From Streptomyces sp. NBC_00659 (GTDB lineage: Bacteria; Actinomycetota; Actinomycetes; Streptomycetales; Streptomycetaceae), in assembly GCF_036226925.1 (NCBI RefSeq), contig NZ_CP109031.1:5890001-5954000 (forward strand): DNA of 64,000 bases, written 5' to 3'. Position numbers and translations under genes: made by a program. Shown here one piece after another: positions 26,506-35,164 of this stretch; the first letter of the stretch is position 1; every line of letters begins with the position of its first letter. Below the pieces are notes generated by a model, which did not search any database, was not told where the DNA came from, and saw only the letters and a program-made list of their open reading frames with translations.

Positions 26506-26682
26506 ATGCTCGGCGCCTTCGCCCAGCTCGCGAGCGTCCTTTACCTGACCGCGCTGATATTCAGCGGTACGCGCCTCGCGGCCGCCTTCCGCAGGCGCAA
26601 GCGCCTCTCCGCGGGTGCCACGACGGCCGCCGGCGCTCTCTTCCTCGGCTTCGCGGTCAAGCTCACGCTCGCCAGCGCCTAG
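26506..26682 (+). pseudogene. Stranded original 3' end of lysE
   Basis: 58 codons (MLGAFAQLASVLYLTALIFSGTRL...FAVKLTLASA) that match the end of the LysE protein at 24352 almost residue for residue, but with the high-GC third positions normal for this genome. This is the host 3' end displaced by the element. It has no ribosome site and is not expected to be translated. Confidence 0.78.
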
Positions 26683-26703
26683 CCCGCGATCGGGCAGCCG
26701 GCG

Positions 26704-26793
26704 CTCGGCCACCGCGAGGGAGGAGCCGCGGTGGCCGAGCCCGAGTTGCCGGGTCCGGATCCATCGCGGCGGGCCTCGCCGCGATGGATCCGG
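26704..26793. terminator. Two back-to-back hairpins
   Basis: The first, 26704-26739, pairs CTCGGCCACCGCG with CGCGGTGGCCGAG (13 bp). The second, 26755-26793, pairs CCGGATCCATCGCGGCG with CGCCGCGATGGATCCGG (17 bp perfect, 5-base loop). They lie between the lysE 3' end and the convergent methyltransferase gene and probably were the original lysE terminators. Confidence 0.75.
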
Positions 26794-26906
26794 GTGGACA
26801 GGCCGAGCATGCCGACGGCGACGGGGAACCGCTCCGGCGCGGAAACGCTCCGCCGACGGCGTGCGCGGCCGGATCGAGGTTCGCTACCGAATCGGCTGAG
26901 CCGGCG

Positions 26907-27851
26907 TCACAGCGATCCGCCCGGCAGCCGCGCCGTCGTCCGCCGGGAGGCGCGGGCGCCGCGGATCGCGCGGGTGAGGACCGGCGGCAGCACGTCGGCG
27001 GCGATCCGCTTGGTGCGGCGGCGCCAGGTGACCGGACGCCGGGACACCGACGCCCTCCCGGGGCTCGTCCCGCCGCCGTCGGCTTCCCCGGTGTGGTGTC
27101 GCGAGTACGGGAACGGCGGCGCCTCCATGTTCTTGCTCTTGAGGCGGATGATCGGGTGTCCTGCCGCCTGCTGGACGCTCAGGTGGCAGTCCTCCCGTCC
27201 GCGCACCATGCTCAGCAGCTCCTCCTGGACGGCCGAGGAGTCGCCCCAGGTCCCGTAGAGCTTCTGGGTGCTCAGACATATGGGGCGCAGCCCCCGGTTG
27301 AGTACGGCCTCCCACGCGGCTATGGAGACGCCCGGAGTGTGCTCCGAGCGGAAGTCGTCCAGGACGACGATGCCGTCGGGCTGCAGGAGGTCGTGGGCGG
27401 CGCCGATGTCCCCGTACACGTGCTCGTACAGGTGCGAGGCGTCGATGTGGACGAACCGGCAGGAGCGGGGCTCGACTTCGTCCGGCACCCGCGAGCTGGG
27501 GCCCGGCAGGACGCGGGGCAGCTCGTCGTGGAAGGAGAGGTAGTTCTCCTCGAAGGCCCGCTGGGTGAGCGCGCTGTACGACTTCGTCGACTCCGCCCGG
27601 TTGGCGCCGTCGGGCGCGTCGCCTTCGAAGAGGTCGCACACGGTGTACCCCTCTCCGGGCTGCCGATGCTGCCCGAGGAGGATCGCGCTCTTGCCCATGT
27701 ACACGCCGACTTCAAGGAGGTCGCCCCGGATGCCGGCGGCTTTCTGCCGTTCCAGGAACCATGTGAACAGCATCTGATCGAGAACGGGAAACCACCCGGG
27801 GACGTCGTCGAGTCGGCGGGGTGGGCGTTTCGTGTCCTGTGCGGCAGTCAT
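26907..27851 (-). CDS. Class I SAM-dependent methyltransferase (TylF/Methyltransf_24-like)
   Basis: A 314-residue protein. GDLLEVGVYMGKSAILLG is motif I of the Rossmann fold, CRFVHIDASHLYEHVYGDIGAAHDLLQPDGIVVLDDF supplies motifs II/III, and the Asp pair after the fourth strand is typical of metal-assisted sugar/macrolide O-methyltransferases. The C-terminal 60 residues are Arg-rich and probably disordered. It is placed at the start of the wall-polymer locus, so sugar O-methylation of the polymer is a reasonable inference. ATG 27851 has GGGAG at the correct distance. Confidence 0.8.
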   Translation of the reverse strand: MTAAQDTKRPPRRLDDVPGWFPVLDQMLFTWFLERQKAAGIRGDLLEVGVYMGKSAILLGQHRQPGEGYTVCDLFEGDAPDGANRAESTKSYSALTQRAFEENYLSFHDELPRVLPGPSSRVPDEVEPRSCRFVHIDASHLYEHVYGDIGAAHDLLQPDGIVVLDDFRSEHTPGVSIAAWEAVLNRGLRPICLSTQKLYGTWGDSSAVQEELLSMVRGREDCHLSVQQAAGHPIIRLKSKNMEAPPFPYSRHHTGEADGGGTSPGRASVSRRPVTWRRRTKRIAADVLPPVLTRAIRGARASRRTTARLPGGSL

Positions 27852-28396
27852 GAGGAGATCGCTCCCTTGCACTGACGGGCGGAAAGGCGACCCCGGTCTG
27901 TGAGGCGCCTGTGGTTCAGTCGTGAACGTTCAGCATCTGCCCGAAGGGCCCTGGGCAAACCAGGGTCCAAATGAACTGCGGGCCAATTTCAGGTTGAGCG
28001 GAGACGGGCACGGGTCCGGGCCTGGCGGAGGCTCGTTCAGGTTCAGGTTGAGCGGAGATCGGTACGGGCGCATGTCGTCCCTCCTCCCGGCAGCGCGTCG
28101 GAGGAAGTCGGAGGAAGGACGACATCCAGCTCGCCCTGGACCGCCGGTGGCCGTCAGAGGCGCTTCGGGGGCGATGTGTCCGCCCGGGGTGCCGTCCGTG
28201 CCGGGCCGACCGACAGGAAGGTGCTGCGGCCGACCAGCCGGCCGTCCTCCTTGCCGCCCAGCGCGTAGACGCCGGTCTCCAGCAGAAGCGTGGTCTTCGG
28301 GGCGATGACGAGACGGCCGCGCCGGTCGTCGCCGTCCAGCTCGGCGGCCGTTCCGGTCCGTCCCGCGGCGTCCTTTCCGCGGCCGTGGAGATGACG
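27852..28396. other. Intergenic region upstream of the methyltransferase
   Basis: It holds a TGAACGTTCA palindrome (27923-27932), two long direct repeats (27988-28068), a purine-rich patch near 28095-28120, and a doubtful coding remnant (28154-28411). No complete gene is supported. Confidence 0.5.
27988..28068 (+). repeat. Direct repeat, about 27 bp, period 54
   Basis: TTCAGGTTGAGCGGAGA followed by a variable base or two and then an ACGGG-ended tail occurs at 27988-28014 and at 28042-28068. The second copy is preceded by an extra GTTCAG. The function is unknown. Confidence 0.55.
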
Positions 28397-28411
28397 GCCG
28401 CCCCCGGTCAT
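28154..28411 (-). pseudogene. Possible remnant of a larger protein's C-terminus
   Basis: 85 codons ending LVIAPKTTLLLETGVYALGGKEDGRLVGRSTFLSVGPAR look like a real beta-rich C-terminal domain. However, the only ATG lies inside the terminator hairpin at 28397-28428 and no domain precedes it. It could be a relic of a transferase lost from the wall-polymer locus, or chance. Low confidence. Confidence 0.25.
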
Positions 28412-28428
28412 GGGTGACCGGGGGCGGC
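28397..28428 (-). terminator. Terminator downstream of the acyltransferase gene
   Basis: GCCGCCCCCGGTCA and TGACCGGGGGCGGC pair over 14 bases with a TGGG loop, about 90 bases beyond the acyltransferase stop. Confidence 0.7.
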
Positions 28429-28516
28429 TGCGTTCGGAGTGCGGGTGATGTTCAGCCGGGGACGGGCGCCGGACGTTCGGCTGCCACGGGCGCGTCGGCG
28501 GCTGCCGGAGGGCCGG

Positions 28517-29680
28517 CTACGGGCGCGGCTTGGCCAGCGCCGTGCGGAGCTTCGGGGTGAGCCGGTTCTCCACGAACCGGTTGAGCAGCCAGGCGAGCAG
28601 CAGCATCGTGGCGATCGTGGCCAGGAACGTGCCGTACGACGGGAGGTGCAGGGTCCGGTGGTAGGCCTTGATGGCGACCCAGCCGAGGTGTTCGTGGACC
28701 AGGTAGAACGGGTACGTCAGCGCGCCGGCGACCGTCAGCCAGCGCCAGTTCGCCCAGCGCAGCCAGCCCAGCGCGATCGCCGCGACGGCGACGTAGCCGA
28801 AGGTGACGACGAGGATGATGACGTAGGCCGAGCGGGTGGAGAAGAACGCCGGGTTCGGGGCGTGCCACAGGTCCTGGACCGCCTCGTGCTGGCCGATCAG
28901 CCAGCTCACGGCGACGATGCCCCAGGCGTACGCGTCACGCCGGTCGCGGTGGACGAGGTAGAGGCCGACGCCGCCGATGAAGTACGGGGCGTACTCCGGC
29001 ATCAGGACCATGTTGAGCAGCGGCTCGTTCACGCCCTGCGCGATGGCCGCGGCCAGGGTCCAGCCGGCGCAGAACAGGATCACGCGCTGCCGGTTCGCCC
29101 CCGGCAGCACGATGCACAGCGCGAAGAGGGCGTAGAAGCGGACCTCCGCCCACAGAGTCCAGCACACGCCGAGCACCCGGTCGACGCCCAGCGGCTGCTG
29201 GAGCATGGTGAGGTTGACCAGCGCGTCGCTCGGGGAGACCGTCTTGTACGCGACCACGGGCAGGGCGAACACGGCCGTCACGATGATGATCGCGGCCCAG
29301 TACGCGGGCAGCAGCCGCGAGGCGCGGGACGCGAAGAAGGAGCGCAGCGACCGGCCCCAGCCGCTCATGCAGATGACGAACCCGCTGATCACGAAGAAGA
29401 CCTGTACACCCAGGCAGCCGTAGGCGAACAGATGGTGCAGCGTGGGGAACTGATGGCTGGGCGAAGTGCCCCAGGCCTGAACCACCTCGCCGTCCCGGCC
29501 GCCGTAGTGGTACGCCGCGACCATCAGGGCCGCGACGAGCCGGAGCCCGTCGAGGGCGCGCAGCCGGTTCTCCCGGGGTGCCGGGGGCCCGGGCGCGGCA
29601 GTCGTCTCGGCAGGTGGCAGGACGGTACGGACCACGGTGCCGTTCAACGTCCCGCGGGCCTCCTCGGGCGTGTCGATCAC
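28517..29680 (-). CDS. Membrane acyltransferase family 3 (OafA/YrhL-type)
   Basis: A 387-residue protein with about ten membrane helices. RLRALDGLRLVAALMVAAYHYG is the acyltransferase_3 opening with the conserved Arg and the catalytic His of YHY. FFVISGFVICMSGWGRSLRSFFASRASRLLPAYW is the other hallmark. It transfers acetyl or acyl groups to surface sugars. I chose GTG 29680 over GTG 29713 because GAGGGG lies at the right distance. In this locus it probably O-acetylates the wall polymer (inference). Confidence 0.88.
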   Translation of the reverse strand: MIDTPEEARGTLNGTVVRTVLPPAETTAAPGPPAPRENRLRALDGLRLVAALMVAAYHYGGRDGEVVQAWGTSPSHQFPTLHHLFAYGCLGVQVFFVISGFVICMSGWGRSLRSFFASRASRLLPAYWAAIIIVTAVFALPVVAYKTVSPSDALVNLTMLQQPLGVDRVLGVCWTLWAEVRFYALFALCIVLPGANRQRVILFCAGWTLAAAIAQGVNEPLLNMVLMPEYAPYFIGGVGLYLVHRDRRDAYAWGIVAVSWLIGQHEAVQDLWHAPNPAFFSTRSAYVIILVVTFGYVAVAAIALGWLRWANWRWLTVAGALTYPFYLVHEHLGWVAIKAYHRTLHLPSYGTFLATIATMLLLAWLLNRFVENRLTPKLRTALAKPRP

Positions 29681-29861
29681 AAGGTTCCCCTCAATGGGAC
29701 TCAGCTGGCCCACAGCACGTTAGTCCGATAGTCGGGGATTCTTACGGTCTGGCGAGGCCGGTTCGTCGTCTCGCCCACGGGAGTTCATCTCTGTGATGCC
29801 CCCGCGTTGAGGACTCTTCCGAATCGTGACAAATCGCCCTCGTCCGTGAAGGCCTGAAAAC

Positions 29862-29899
29862 GGGGCGGGGCCCGGTCGTGTTCGACCGGGCCCCGCCCC
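29862..29899 (-). terminator. Terminator of the polysialyltransferase-like gene
   Basis: GGGGCGGGGCCCGGTCG and CGACCGGGCCCCGCCCC pair perfectly over 17 bases with a TGTT loop. On the minus strand it is followed by TTTT, so it is a classical rho-independent terminator for the gene ending at 29923. Confidence 0.88.
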
Positions 29900-29922
29900 T
29901 GTGTTCCGCGTGCGAAGCGGCC

Positions 29923-31257
29923 CTAGCGGCCCACCGCCCGCCTCAGCGAGCGCGCCCTCCGGGCGACCCGGCGCACGGTCGCGTTGCGCGGGATGAAGGC
30001 GAGCTGGGCCGGGACCGCGCCGGGCAGGGCCAGCGAGGTCAGGCGCTTGCGCTTGAAGTAGCGCCAGGTGTCCTGGGTGAGCTGGTTCGTCAGATAGCTC
30101 TCGGCCGCCGGACGCAGTTCCGGGTAGATCTTCGGCTGCATCGCGAAGCCGACGGCTCTCAGAAGCCGCGTCAGGTCCTCCACGCCCATGCCGGGGCGCT
30201 GCTCGGTGACCGCCGCGCTGTCCGTCAGCTCGGGCAGCAGCGCGTCGACGATGGTCACCGGGACGCGGTTGCTGTTCTCGTACGGGGTGAGCCGGTCCAG
30301 CAGCGGGCCGGTTCCGACGCGGGCGACCGGCAGGCCGTACAGCGCGGACGCCGTGAGCAGCGCCGTGGAGAAGCAGCCGACGACCAGCGCGGGACGCATC
30401 CGCTGGTAGAGCACCTCCGCGAGGACCGGGGTGTCGAGGACGGTGAGGTCCGCGCCCAGCCTCTCGGCCTCCTTCTCCAGCAGCCGCGACCAGCGCGCCG
30501 GGGCCGAGGGGTGCGGCTTGAACACCACGCGGGTGTGGCCGAGCGCGAGGGCCCCCTTCAGCATGCGTACGTGGAGCTCCTCCTCCTCCTCGGCGGTGAG
30601 GATCTCCAGCGCGGAGAGGTACTGGCCGAGCAGCAGGGCCGGCTCGTCGATCGACGGCAGTTCGTCACCGGTGTCGACGAGTTCGGCGAGCACCTTCACG
30701 AACGCGTCCGTGGGCACGAGCTGCGGCTCGACGTCGAACTCGGTGAGCAGCAGCGGCTTCAGGCCGGGGACCAGGTCCAGATGGAGCAGCCGGGTCACCC
30801 GGGTGCCGACCAGCGGGTCGATCTTGTTGCGGGTGGGGCCGTAGCTCATCAGGCCGTCGGCGTACACCGTGACGGGCGCGCCCATGAAGATCTGGGAGAT
30901 GCCGAGCGCCGGGTTGACCTGGATCGACTCCACGGCCAGTTCGATGTCGTCGTCGCCGAGGTTCCAGGCGAGCCGCAGATGCCGCTCCCACAGGGGGACG
31001 TCGTCCGGACGCGGAGCCCAGCCGCCCGGGTGGAAGGGGGAGATGGTCTCGTTCCACGAGATGACGTCGTCGAAGCGGCCGCGCAGCCGCTCGAAGCCGG
31101 GCATCTCGTCCACCGCGGACGTCGTCTCCGGCGTCGCCGCGTTGTTGGAGACGAGAAGGATGCGCCGGTCGGCGGGCCCGAAGCTGTCGGTGTCGAGGGC
31201 CGCGGCGAGCGTGGCCGTGCCGTACAGCGTGGACGCCATGAAGATCTGGGTGGTCAC
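29923..31257 (-). CDS. Alpha-2,8-polysialyltransferase-like protein
   Basis: A 444-residue soluble protein that starts at GTG 31257, overlapping the stop of the GT2 gene by four bases. The N-terminus QIFMASTLYGTATLAAAL and the later block ELHVRMLKGALALGHTRVVFKPHPSAP...LVVGCFSTALLTASALYGLPV follow the POLYST family pattern (KPHP and the STA motif that bind CMP-sugar). Such enzymes extend polymers of sialic-acid-like sugars on the inner face of the membrane. The gene partners here (NeuB and CMP-transferase types) fit a Kdn-containing wall polymer. The C-terminal 60 residues are basic. Confidence 0.75.
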   Translation of the reverse strand: MTTQIFMASTLYGTATLAAALDTDSFGPADRRILLVSNNAATPETTSAVDEMPGFERLRGRFDDVISWNETISPFHPGGWAPRPDDVPLWERHLRLAWNLGDDDIELAVESIQVNPALGISQIFMGAPVTVYADGLMSYGPTRNKIDPLVGTRVTRLLHLDLVPGLKPLLLTEFDVEPQLVPTDAFVKVLAELVDTGDELPSIDEPALLLGQYLSALEILTAEEEEELHVRMLKGALALGHTRVVFKPHPSAPARWSRLLEKEAERLGADLTVLDTPVLAEVLYQRMRPALVVGCFSTALLTASALYGLPVARVGTGPLLDRLTPYENSNRVPVTIVDALLPELTDSAAVTEQRPGMGVEDLTRLLRAVGFAMQPKIYPELRPAAESYLTNQLTQDTWRYFKRKRLTSLALPGAVPAQLAFIPRNATVRRVARRARSLRRAVGR

Positions 31258-32234
31258 GCGGCCACCCCCGCGGCGGGCGCGGGCCGTCGGCGCAGCCGGC
31301 GCAGCCGGGTGGCGCGCTGGACGTCCATCGAGTCGAGGGCCTCGTCGAGCACGGCCTGGGGCATTCGGCGCAGTGCGACGGCACTCATGGACTTCAGTTT
31401 CCGTGCCACTGCCGGCTCGAACCTTTCGATGGATCCCAGGTGGTGGGAAATAATCGCGCAATAGGTGCGCACGGCCTTGGGCAGGAGTTTGTCCGCGTCC
31501 CGGTCCTCGGCTGTTTCCGCCACGACCTGGTCGAACGCGCGAATGAAATCGAGTTGGCGCACGTCCCCGATCTGGGTGAGGGAGGAGGCGACGCCACGCC
31601 GGTAGAACACGCCGAGCAGGCCCACCGTGGCGAAGGATTCCGCCTCCCGGTGCAGCTTCCAGATCCACGGCCGGTCCTCGGCCGTGCGCAGCCCGTCGGT
31701 GAAGTGGAGCAGGCCCCGGTCGACCAGCCGGCGGTGGTAGATGCCCGCCCAGGCGTAGGCGTAGTCGACAGAGGTGGAGCGGTCGGAGGGGAGGATGGCG
31801 TCACGGGGGTCCATGACGACTCCGCGGCGGCCGTGCGGAACACGGTGGACGCTGCGGGCCCGCGCGGTGCACTGGACATGGTCCGTACGGACGAAGTCGC
31901 AGCCCAGGTCCTCGATGGAGGAGACGAGTTGTTCGTAGTAACCGGGGGCGAGCCAGTCGTCCCCGTCGAGGAACGTGAGGTACTCGCCACGCGCGGTGTC
32001 GATCCCGGTGTTGCGGGCGGTGGCCAGTCCTCCGTTCTTCTCGTGTCTGACATACACCGCACCCGGGAGCTCGCGCTCGGCGCGCGCGAGGATGTCCGGT
32101 GTCTCGTCGCGCGAGCAGTCGTCGACGAGAATGAATTCGAAATCCTGCCGTGCGTTGGCACGCAGGCTCTTCAGGGTGTCGGGCGCGTATTGCTGCACGT
32201 TGTAGAACGGCACGATGACGGAGAGCTTGACCAC
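31254..32234 (-). CDS. Family 2 glycosyltransferase
   Basis: A protein of 326 residues with a GT-A fold. VKLSVIVPFYNVQQYAPDTL opens the domain, FILVDDCSRDET and FLDGDDWLAPGYYEQL give the nucleotide-binding and DxD-type metal sites, and the C-terminal 120 residues are helical and basic. GTG 32234 sits directly before the fold; the longer frame adds 29 residues without family character. Cotranscribed with the polysialyltransferase-like gene (GTGA overlap). Probably adds a sugar to the wall polymer; donor unknown. Confidence 0.85.
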   Translation of the reverse strand: MVKLSVIVPFYNVQQYAPDTLKSLRANARQDFEFILVDDCSRDETPDILARAERELPGAVYVRHEKNGGLATARNTGIDTARGEYLTFLDGDDWLAPGYYEQLVSSIEDLGCDFVRTDHVQCTARARSVHRVPHGRRGVVMDPRDAILPSDRSTSVDYAYAWAGIYHRRLVDRGLLHFTDGLRTAEDRPWIWKLHREAESFATVGLLGVFYRRGVASSLTQIGDVRQLDFIRAFDQVVAETAEDRDADKLLPKAVRTYCAIISHHLGSIERFEPAVARKLKSMSAVALRRMPQAVLDEALDSMDVQRATRLRRLRRRPAPAAGVAA

Positions 32235-32277
32235 CCCTGTGACGTTAGGGGGCGGCCCGGCATTCGTCTTTACCGTT

Positions 32278-32318
32278 GGTGAGATGCAAGGTGAACGACG
32301 CGTGGCGGTACCGTGAAC
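32278..32318 (-). promoter_or_regulatory. PHO-box-like direct repeats in the divergent promoter region
   Basis: Read on the minus strand, GTTCACG (32318-32312), a degenerate middle unit CGCCACG, and GTTCACC (32296-32290) are phased by exactly 11 and 22 bases. The Streptomyces PhoP box is built from 11-nt units beginning GTTCACC. A further partial unit (GGTGAGA on the plus strand) lies at 32278-32284. The site is about 50 bases upstream of the GT2 start and 115 bases upstream of the divergent DUF6716 start, so PhoP could act on both. Confidence 0.55.
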
Positions 32319-32432
32319 CACGTCGTTTTCTCAGCCGATCCCTGGCTGATTCCCCATTCGTCGACGCGCTGTTAACCGTTTGTTGTAGTCAGGTTGGGCC
32401 ACTCCTTGGAATGGCTTCCTAGCGTCTAGGGC

Positions 32433-33767
32433 GTGCCAGCAAGTACCTCGAAGTCGCTGCGAGTGGCCGTCCTCGCGGATTCCGACACCCGGTGGAAGTG
32501 GGGTTCGCTCACCGCGAACCGCGTCTCCCCCGCAGGATCGGACATCCACCTCGACGGATTCCTCCTGCGCGGCCGTGCCACCCCGACCGCCCGCCAGCTC
32601 GAAGAGGTCGGCGTCCGAGCGGACTCCCTCCGCGAGGTCACCGCCCTCGAATTCCTGCGCGAGCTGGGCCAGGAGGACGACGTCTACGACGTGGTCGTCC
32701 TCGCCCTGGTCGGCGGTGCCGTCCAGGCGGTCCTGCACGGCCTCTCCCGCGCCTGGGAAGGACGCGCGAAGCGGCCCCTGGTCGTCACCGGCTATGTCGG
32801 CGTCGTCTACGAGAAGCTCGCCGACGGGCTGCTCCTGCGGCACGGCGCGGACCTCGTCCTCGCCAACTCCCGCCAGGACGCGGACCGCTTCCGGGCCGTG
32901 TACGAGGGGGTCGGAGCCGACGCCGGGTCGGTGACCGAGGTCGCGCTGCCCTTCCTCGGCGGGGCCGCGTACGCGGAGCACGACCCGTCCGAGCGGCCGG
33001 GGCGGCCCTACACGGTCGTCTTCGCCGCCCAGCCCTCCGTGCCGGAGAGCCGCAAGGACCGTACGTACCTGCTGGACCGGCTCATCGGCCACGCGCGGCT
33101 GCACCCGGACCGCGAGGTCCTGCTCAAGCTGCGCTCCAAGCCGGGCGAGCACACCACGCACATCGAGGAGCTGCCGTACCAGAAACTGGTGCAGAAGGCG
33201 GATCCGCCGGCCAACTTCCGGCTGGTGTACGGGCACATGGGTGAGGTCCTCGACCGCACCGACTTGCTCGTCACCATCAGCTCCACCGCCGCCCTGGAAT
33301 CCCTGCACCGGCGCATCCCCACCGTCGTCCTCAGCGACCTCGGGGTGCGCGAGGCGCTCGGCAACCACCACTTCGTGGGCTCGGGCTGCCTCGCCTCCTG
33401 GGACCAGCTCGACACGGGGCACCGGCCGGTGCCCGACCCGGACTGGGTGGCCCGGCAGGGCGTCGCCGCCGACGGATCGTACGAGACTGCCTTCGACGCG
33501 GCACGGCAGCGCATCACCGGACTGCTCGCTGCGGACGAGCTGCCGCCGCTCGCTCCCTACTACACCCCCGTCACCGCGCCCGGCTATCTGCCCGGCATCC
33601 TCGCCCGCCACCACCTCGGCCCGGACGGCAGCCCGCTGCCCGGTGCCCCGGCGGCGGACCGGGAACCCAGCCCCGTACGGCAGTTCGTGCGCCGGGCCGC
33701 CCGCGGCGCCTACCGCCACGGCGTCCAGCGCGTGGCACCGGTGATCCGGCGGATGGGTGAACTGTGA
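32433..33767 (+). CDS. DUF6716-type putative glycosyltransferase
   Basis: A 444-residue soluble protein from GTG 32433. It looks like a GT-B-type enzyme: SLRVAVLADSDTRWKWG at the start, HGADLVLANSRQDADRFR in the middle, and ADPPANFRLVYGHMGEVLDRTDLLVTISSTAALESLHRRIPTVVLSD in the C-terminal half, where STAALES and the Gly-Ile/Val-Pro strand resemble the nucleotide-sugar site of polymer glycosyltransferases. It precedes the CMP-nonulosonate genes on the same strand with a 76-base gap, so it probably uses their product. Specificity is inferred from context. Confidence 0.72.
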   Translation: MPASTSKSLRVAVLADSDTRWKWGSLTANRVSPAGSDIHLDGFLLRGRATPTARQLEEVGVRADSLREVTALEFLRELGQEDDVYDVVVLALVGGAVQAVLHGLSRAWEGRAKRPLVVTGYVGVVYEKLADGLLLRHGADLVLANSRQDADRFRAVYEGVGADAGSVTEVALPFLGGAAYAEHDPSERPGRPYTVVFAAQPSVPESRKDRTYLLDRLIGHARLHPDREVLLKLRSKPGEHTTHIEELPYQKLVQKADPPANFRLVYGHMGEVLDRTDLLVTISSTAALESLHRRIPTVVLSDLGVREALGNHHFVGSGCLASWDQLDTGHRPVPDPDWVARQGVAADGSYETAFDAARQRITGLLAADELPPLAPYYTPVTAPGYLPGILARHHLGPDGSPLPGAPAADREPSPVRQFVRRAARGAYRHGVQRVAPVIRRMGEL

Positions 33768-33843
33768 GCGCCCCGACAGCGGGCAGCCCGCGGACCCCCG
33801 CCCCTCACGCCTCTCTCGCCTCCCTCGTCAAGGAGAACAGCGC

Positions 33844-35151
33844 ATGACCAACTCCGAAGCGGGCCAGGCCGCGCCGGTGCGCCGCGTGCTCGCGGTGATC
33901 CCCGCGCGCGGCGGCTCCAAGGGCGTGCCCGCCAAGAACCTCCTGCCCGTAGGCGGTGTGCCGCTGGTGGCCCGCGCGGTGCGCGAGTGCCGCGCCGCCC
34001 GCCTCGTGACGGACGTCGTCGTCTCCACCGACGACCAGGCCATCGCGGCGGCCGCCCGCCAGGCCGGCGCCGAGGTCGTGCTGCGCCCCGCCGCCATCGC
34101 CGGGGACACCGCCACCTCCGAGGCCGCCGTCCTGCACGCCATGGACACCCACGAGGCGCTGCACGGCTCCCCGGTCGACGTGGTCCTGCTCGTCCAGTGC
34201 ACCAGCCCGTTCATCATCCGCGAGGACGTGGACGGGGTCGTGGACGCGATCGTCTCGAACGGCGCGGACACGGCGCTGACCGTGGCCCCCTTCCACGGCT
34301 TCGTGTGGCGCGACGGCGACGACGATCCCACGGCCTCGGTGGCCGCCGGGACCGAGCGCGCGACCGCCGACGGCGGCACCGGCGTCCTGGTCGCGGAAAC
34401 CGCCGTCAGTGGCGGTTACGGCGTCAACCACGACAAGTCCTTCCGCCCGCGCCGCCAGGACCGCCCCCAGGACCTCCTGGAGACCGGTGCCGTCTACGCC
34501 ATGGAGGCCGCCGGCTTCCGCGTCGCGAAGCACCGGTTCTTCGGCCGCACCGAACTCGTGCGCACCGACCCGGCCCGCGTGCTGGAGATCGACGACCCGC
34601 ACGACCTCGCCCGCGCCCGGGCCCTCGCGCCGCTCTTCGACGCGAACCGGCCCGGCACCCTCCCGACCGCAGCCGACATCGACGCGGTCGTCCTCGACTT
34701 CGACGGCACCCAGACCGACGACAGGGTGCTGATCGACTCCGACGGACGGGAGTTCGTCTCCGTGCACCGCGGGGACGGACTCGGTATCGCGGCTCTCCGC
34801 AAGAGCGGGCTGACGATGCTGATCCTGTCCACGGAACAGAACCCGGTCGTCGCAGCCCGGGCCCGGAAGCTCAAGATTCCGGTCCTGCACGGCATCGACC
34901 GGAAAGACCTCGCACTGAAGCAGTGGTGCGAGGAGCAGGGCATCGCGCCTGAGCGCGTGCTCTACGTCGGCAACGACGTCAACGACCTCCCCTGCTTCGC
35001 CCTCGTGGGCTGGCCGGTGGCGGTCGCGAGCGCCCACGACGTCGTGCGCGGCGCCGCACGCGCGGTCACCACCGTCCCCGGTGGCGACGGCGCGATCCGA
35101 GAGATCGCCAGCTGGATCCTCGGCCCTTCTCTCGACTCCCTCGACAAGTAA
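33844..35151 (+). CDS. Acylneuraminate (Kdn-type) cytidylyltransferase fused to HAD phosphatase
   Basis: A 435-residue fusion. Residues 15-245 are the CMP-sugar synthetase: VLAVIPARGGSKGVPAKNLLPVGG binds CTP, and LLVQCTSPFI and ETGAVYAMEAAGF are family blocks. Residues 275-435 are a KdsC-like HAD phosphatase: VVLDFDGTQTDD has the nucleophile and acid Asp residues, LILSTEQNPVV and YVGNDVNDLPCF complete the site. One chain could thus dephosphorylate a 9-phosphononulosonate and activate the free sugar with CMP. With the synthase next door this suggests CMP-Kdn (or a related nonulosonate) for teichulosonic acid. ATG 33844 has AAGGAGA upstream. Confidence 0.87.
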   Translation: MTNSEAGQAAPVRRVLAVIPARGGSKGVPAKNLLPVGGVPLVARAVRECRAARLVTDVVVSTDDQAIAAAARQAGAEVVLRPAAIAGDTATSEAAVLHAMDTHEALHGSPVDVVLLVQCTSPFIIREDVDGVVDAIVSNGADTALTVAPFHGFVWRDGDDDPTASVAAGTERATADGGTGVLVAETAVSGGYGVNHDKSFRPRRQDRPQDLLETGAVYAMEAAGFRVAKHRFFGRTELVRTDPARVLEIDDPHDLARARALAPLFDANRPGTLPTAADIDAVVLDFDGTQTDDRVLIDSDGREFVSVHRGDGLGIAALRKSGLTMLILSTEQNPVVAARARKLKIPVLHGIDRKDLALKQWCEEQGIAPERVLYVGNDVNDLPCFALVGWPVAVASAHDVVRGAARAVTTVPGGDGAIREIASWILGPSLDSLDK

Positions 35152-35164
35152 GGAACGTTTCACC

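Noticed and set aside
28452..28868. Minus-strand frame over the acyltransferase C-terminus
   Set aside because: Out of frame with the acyltransferase, which has full family motifs; Pro/Arg-rich shadow.
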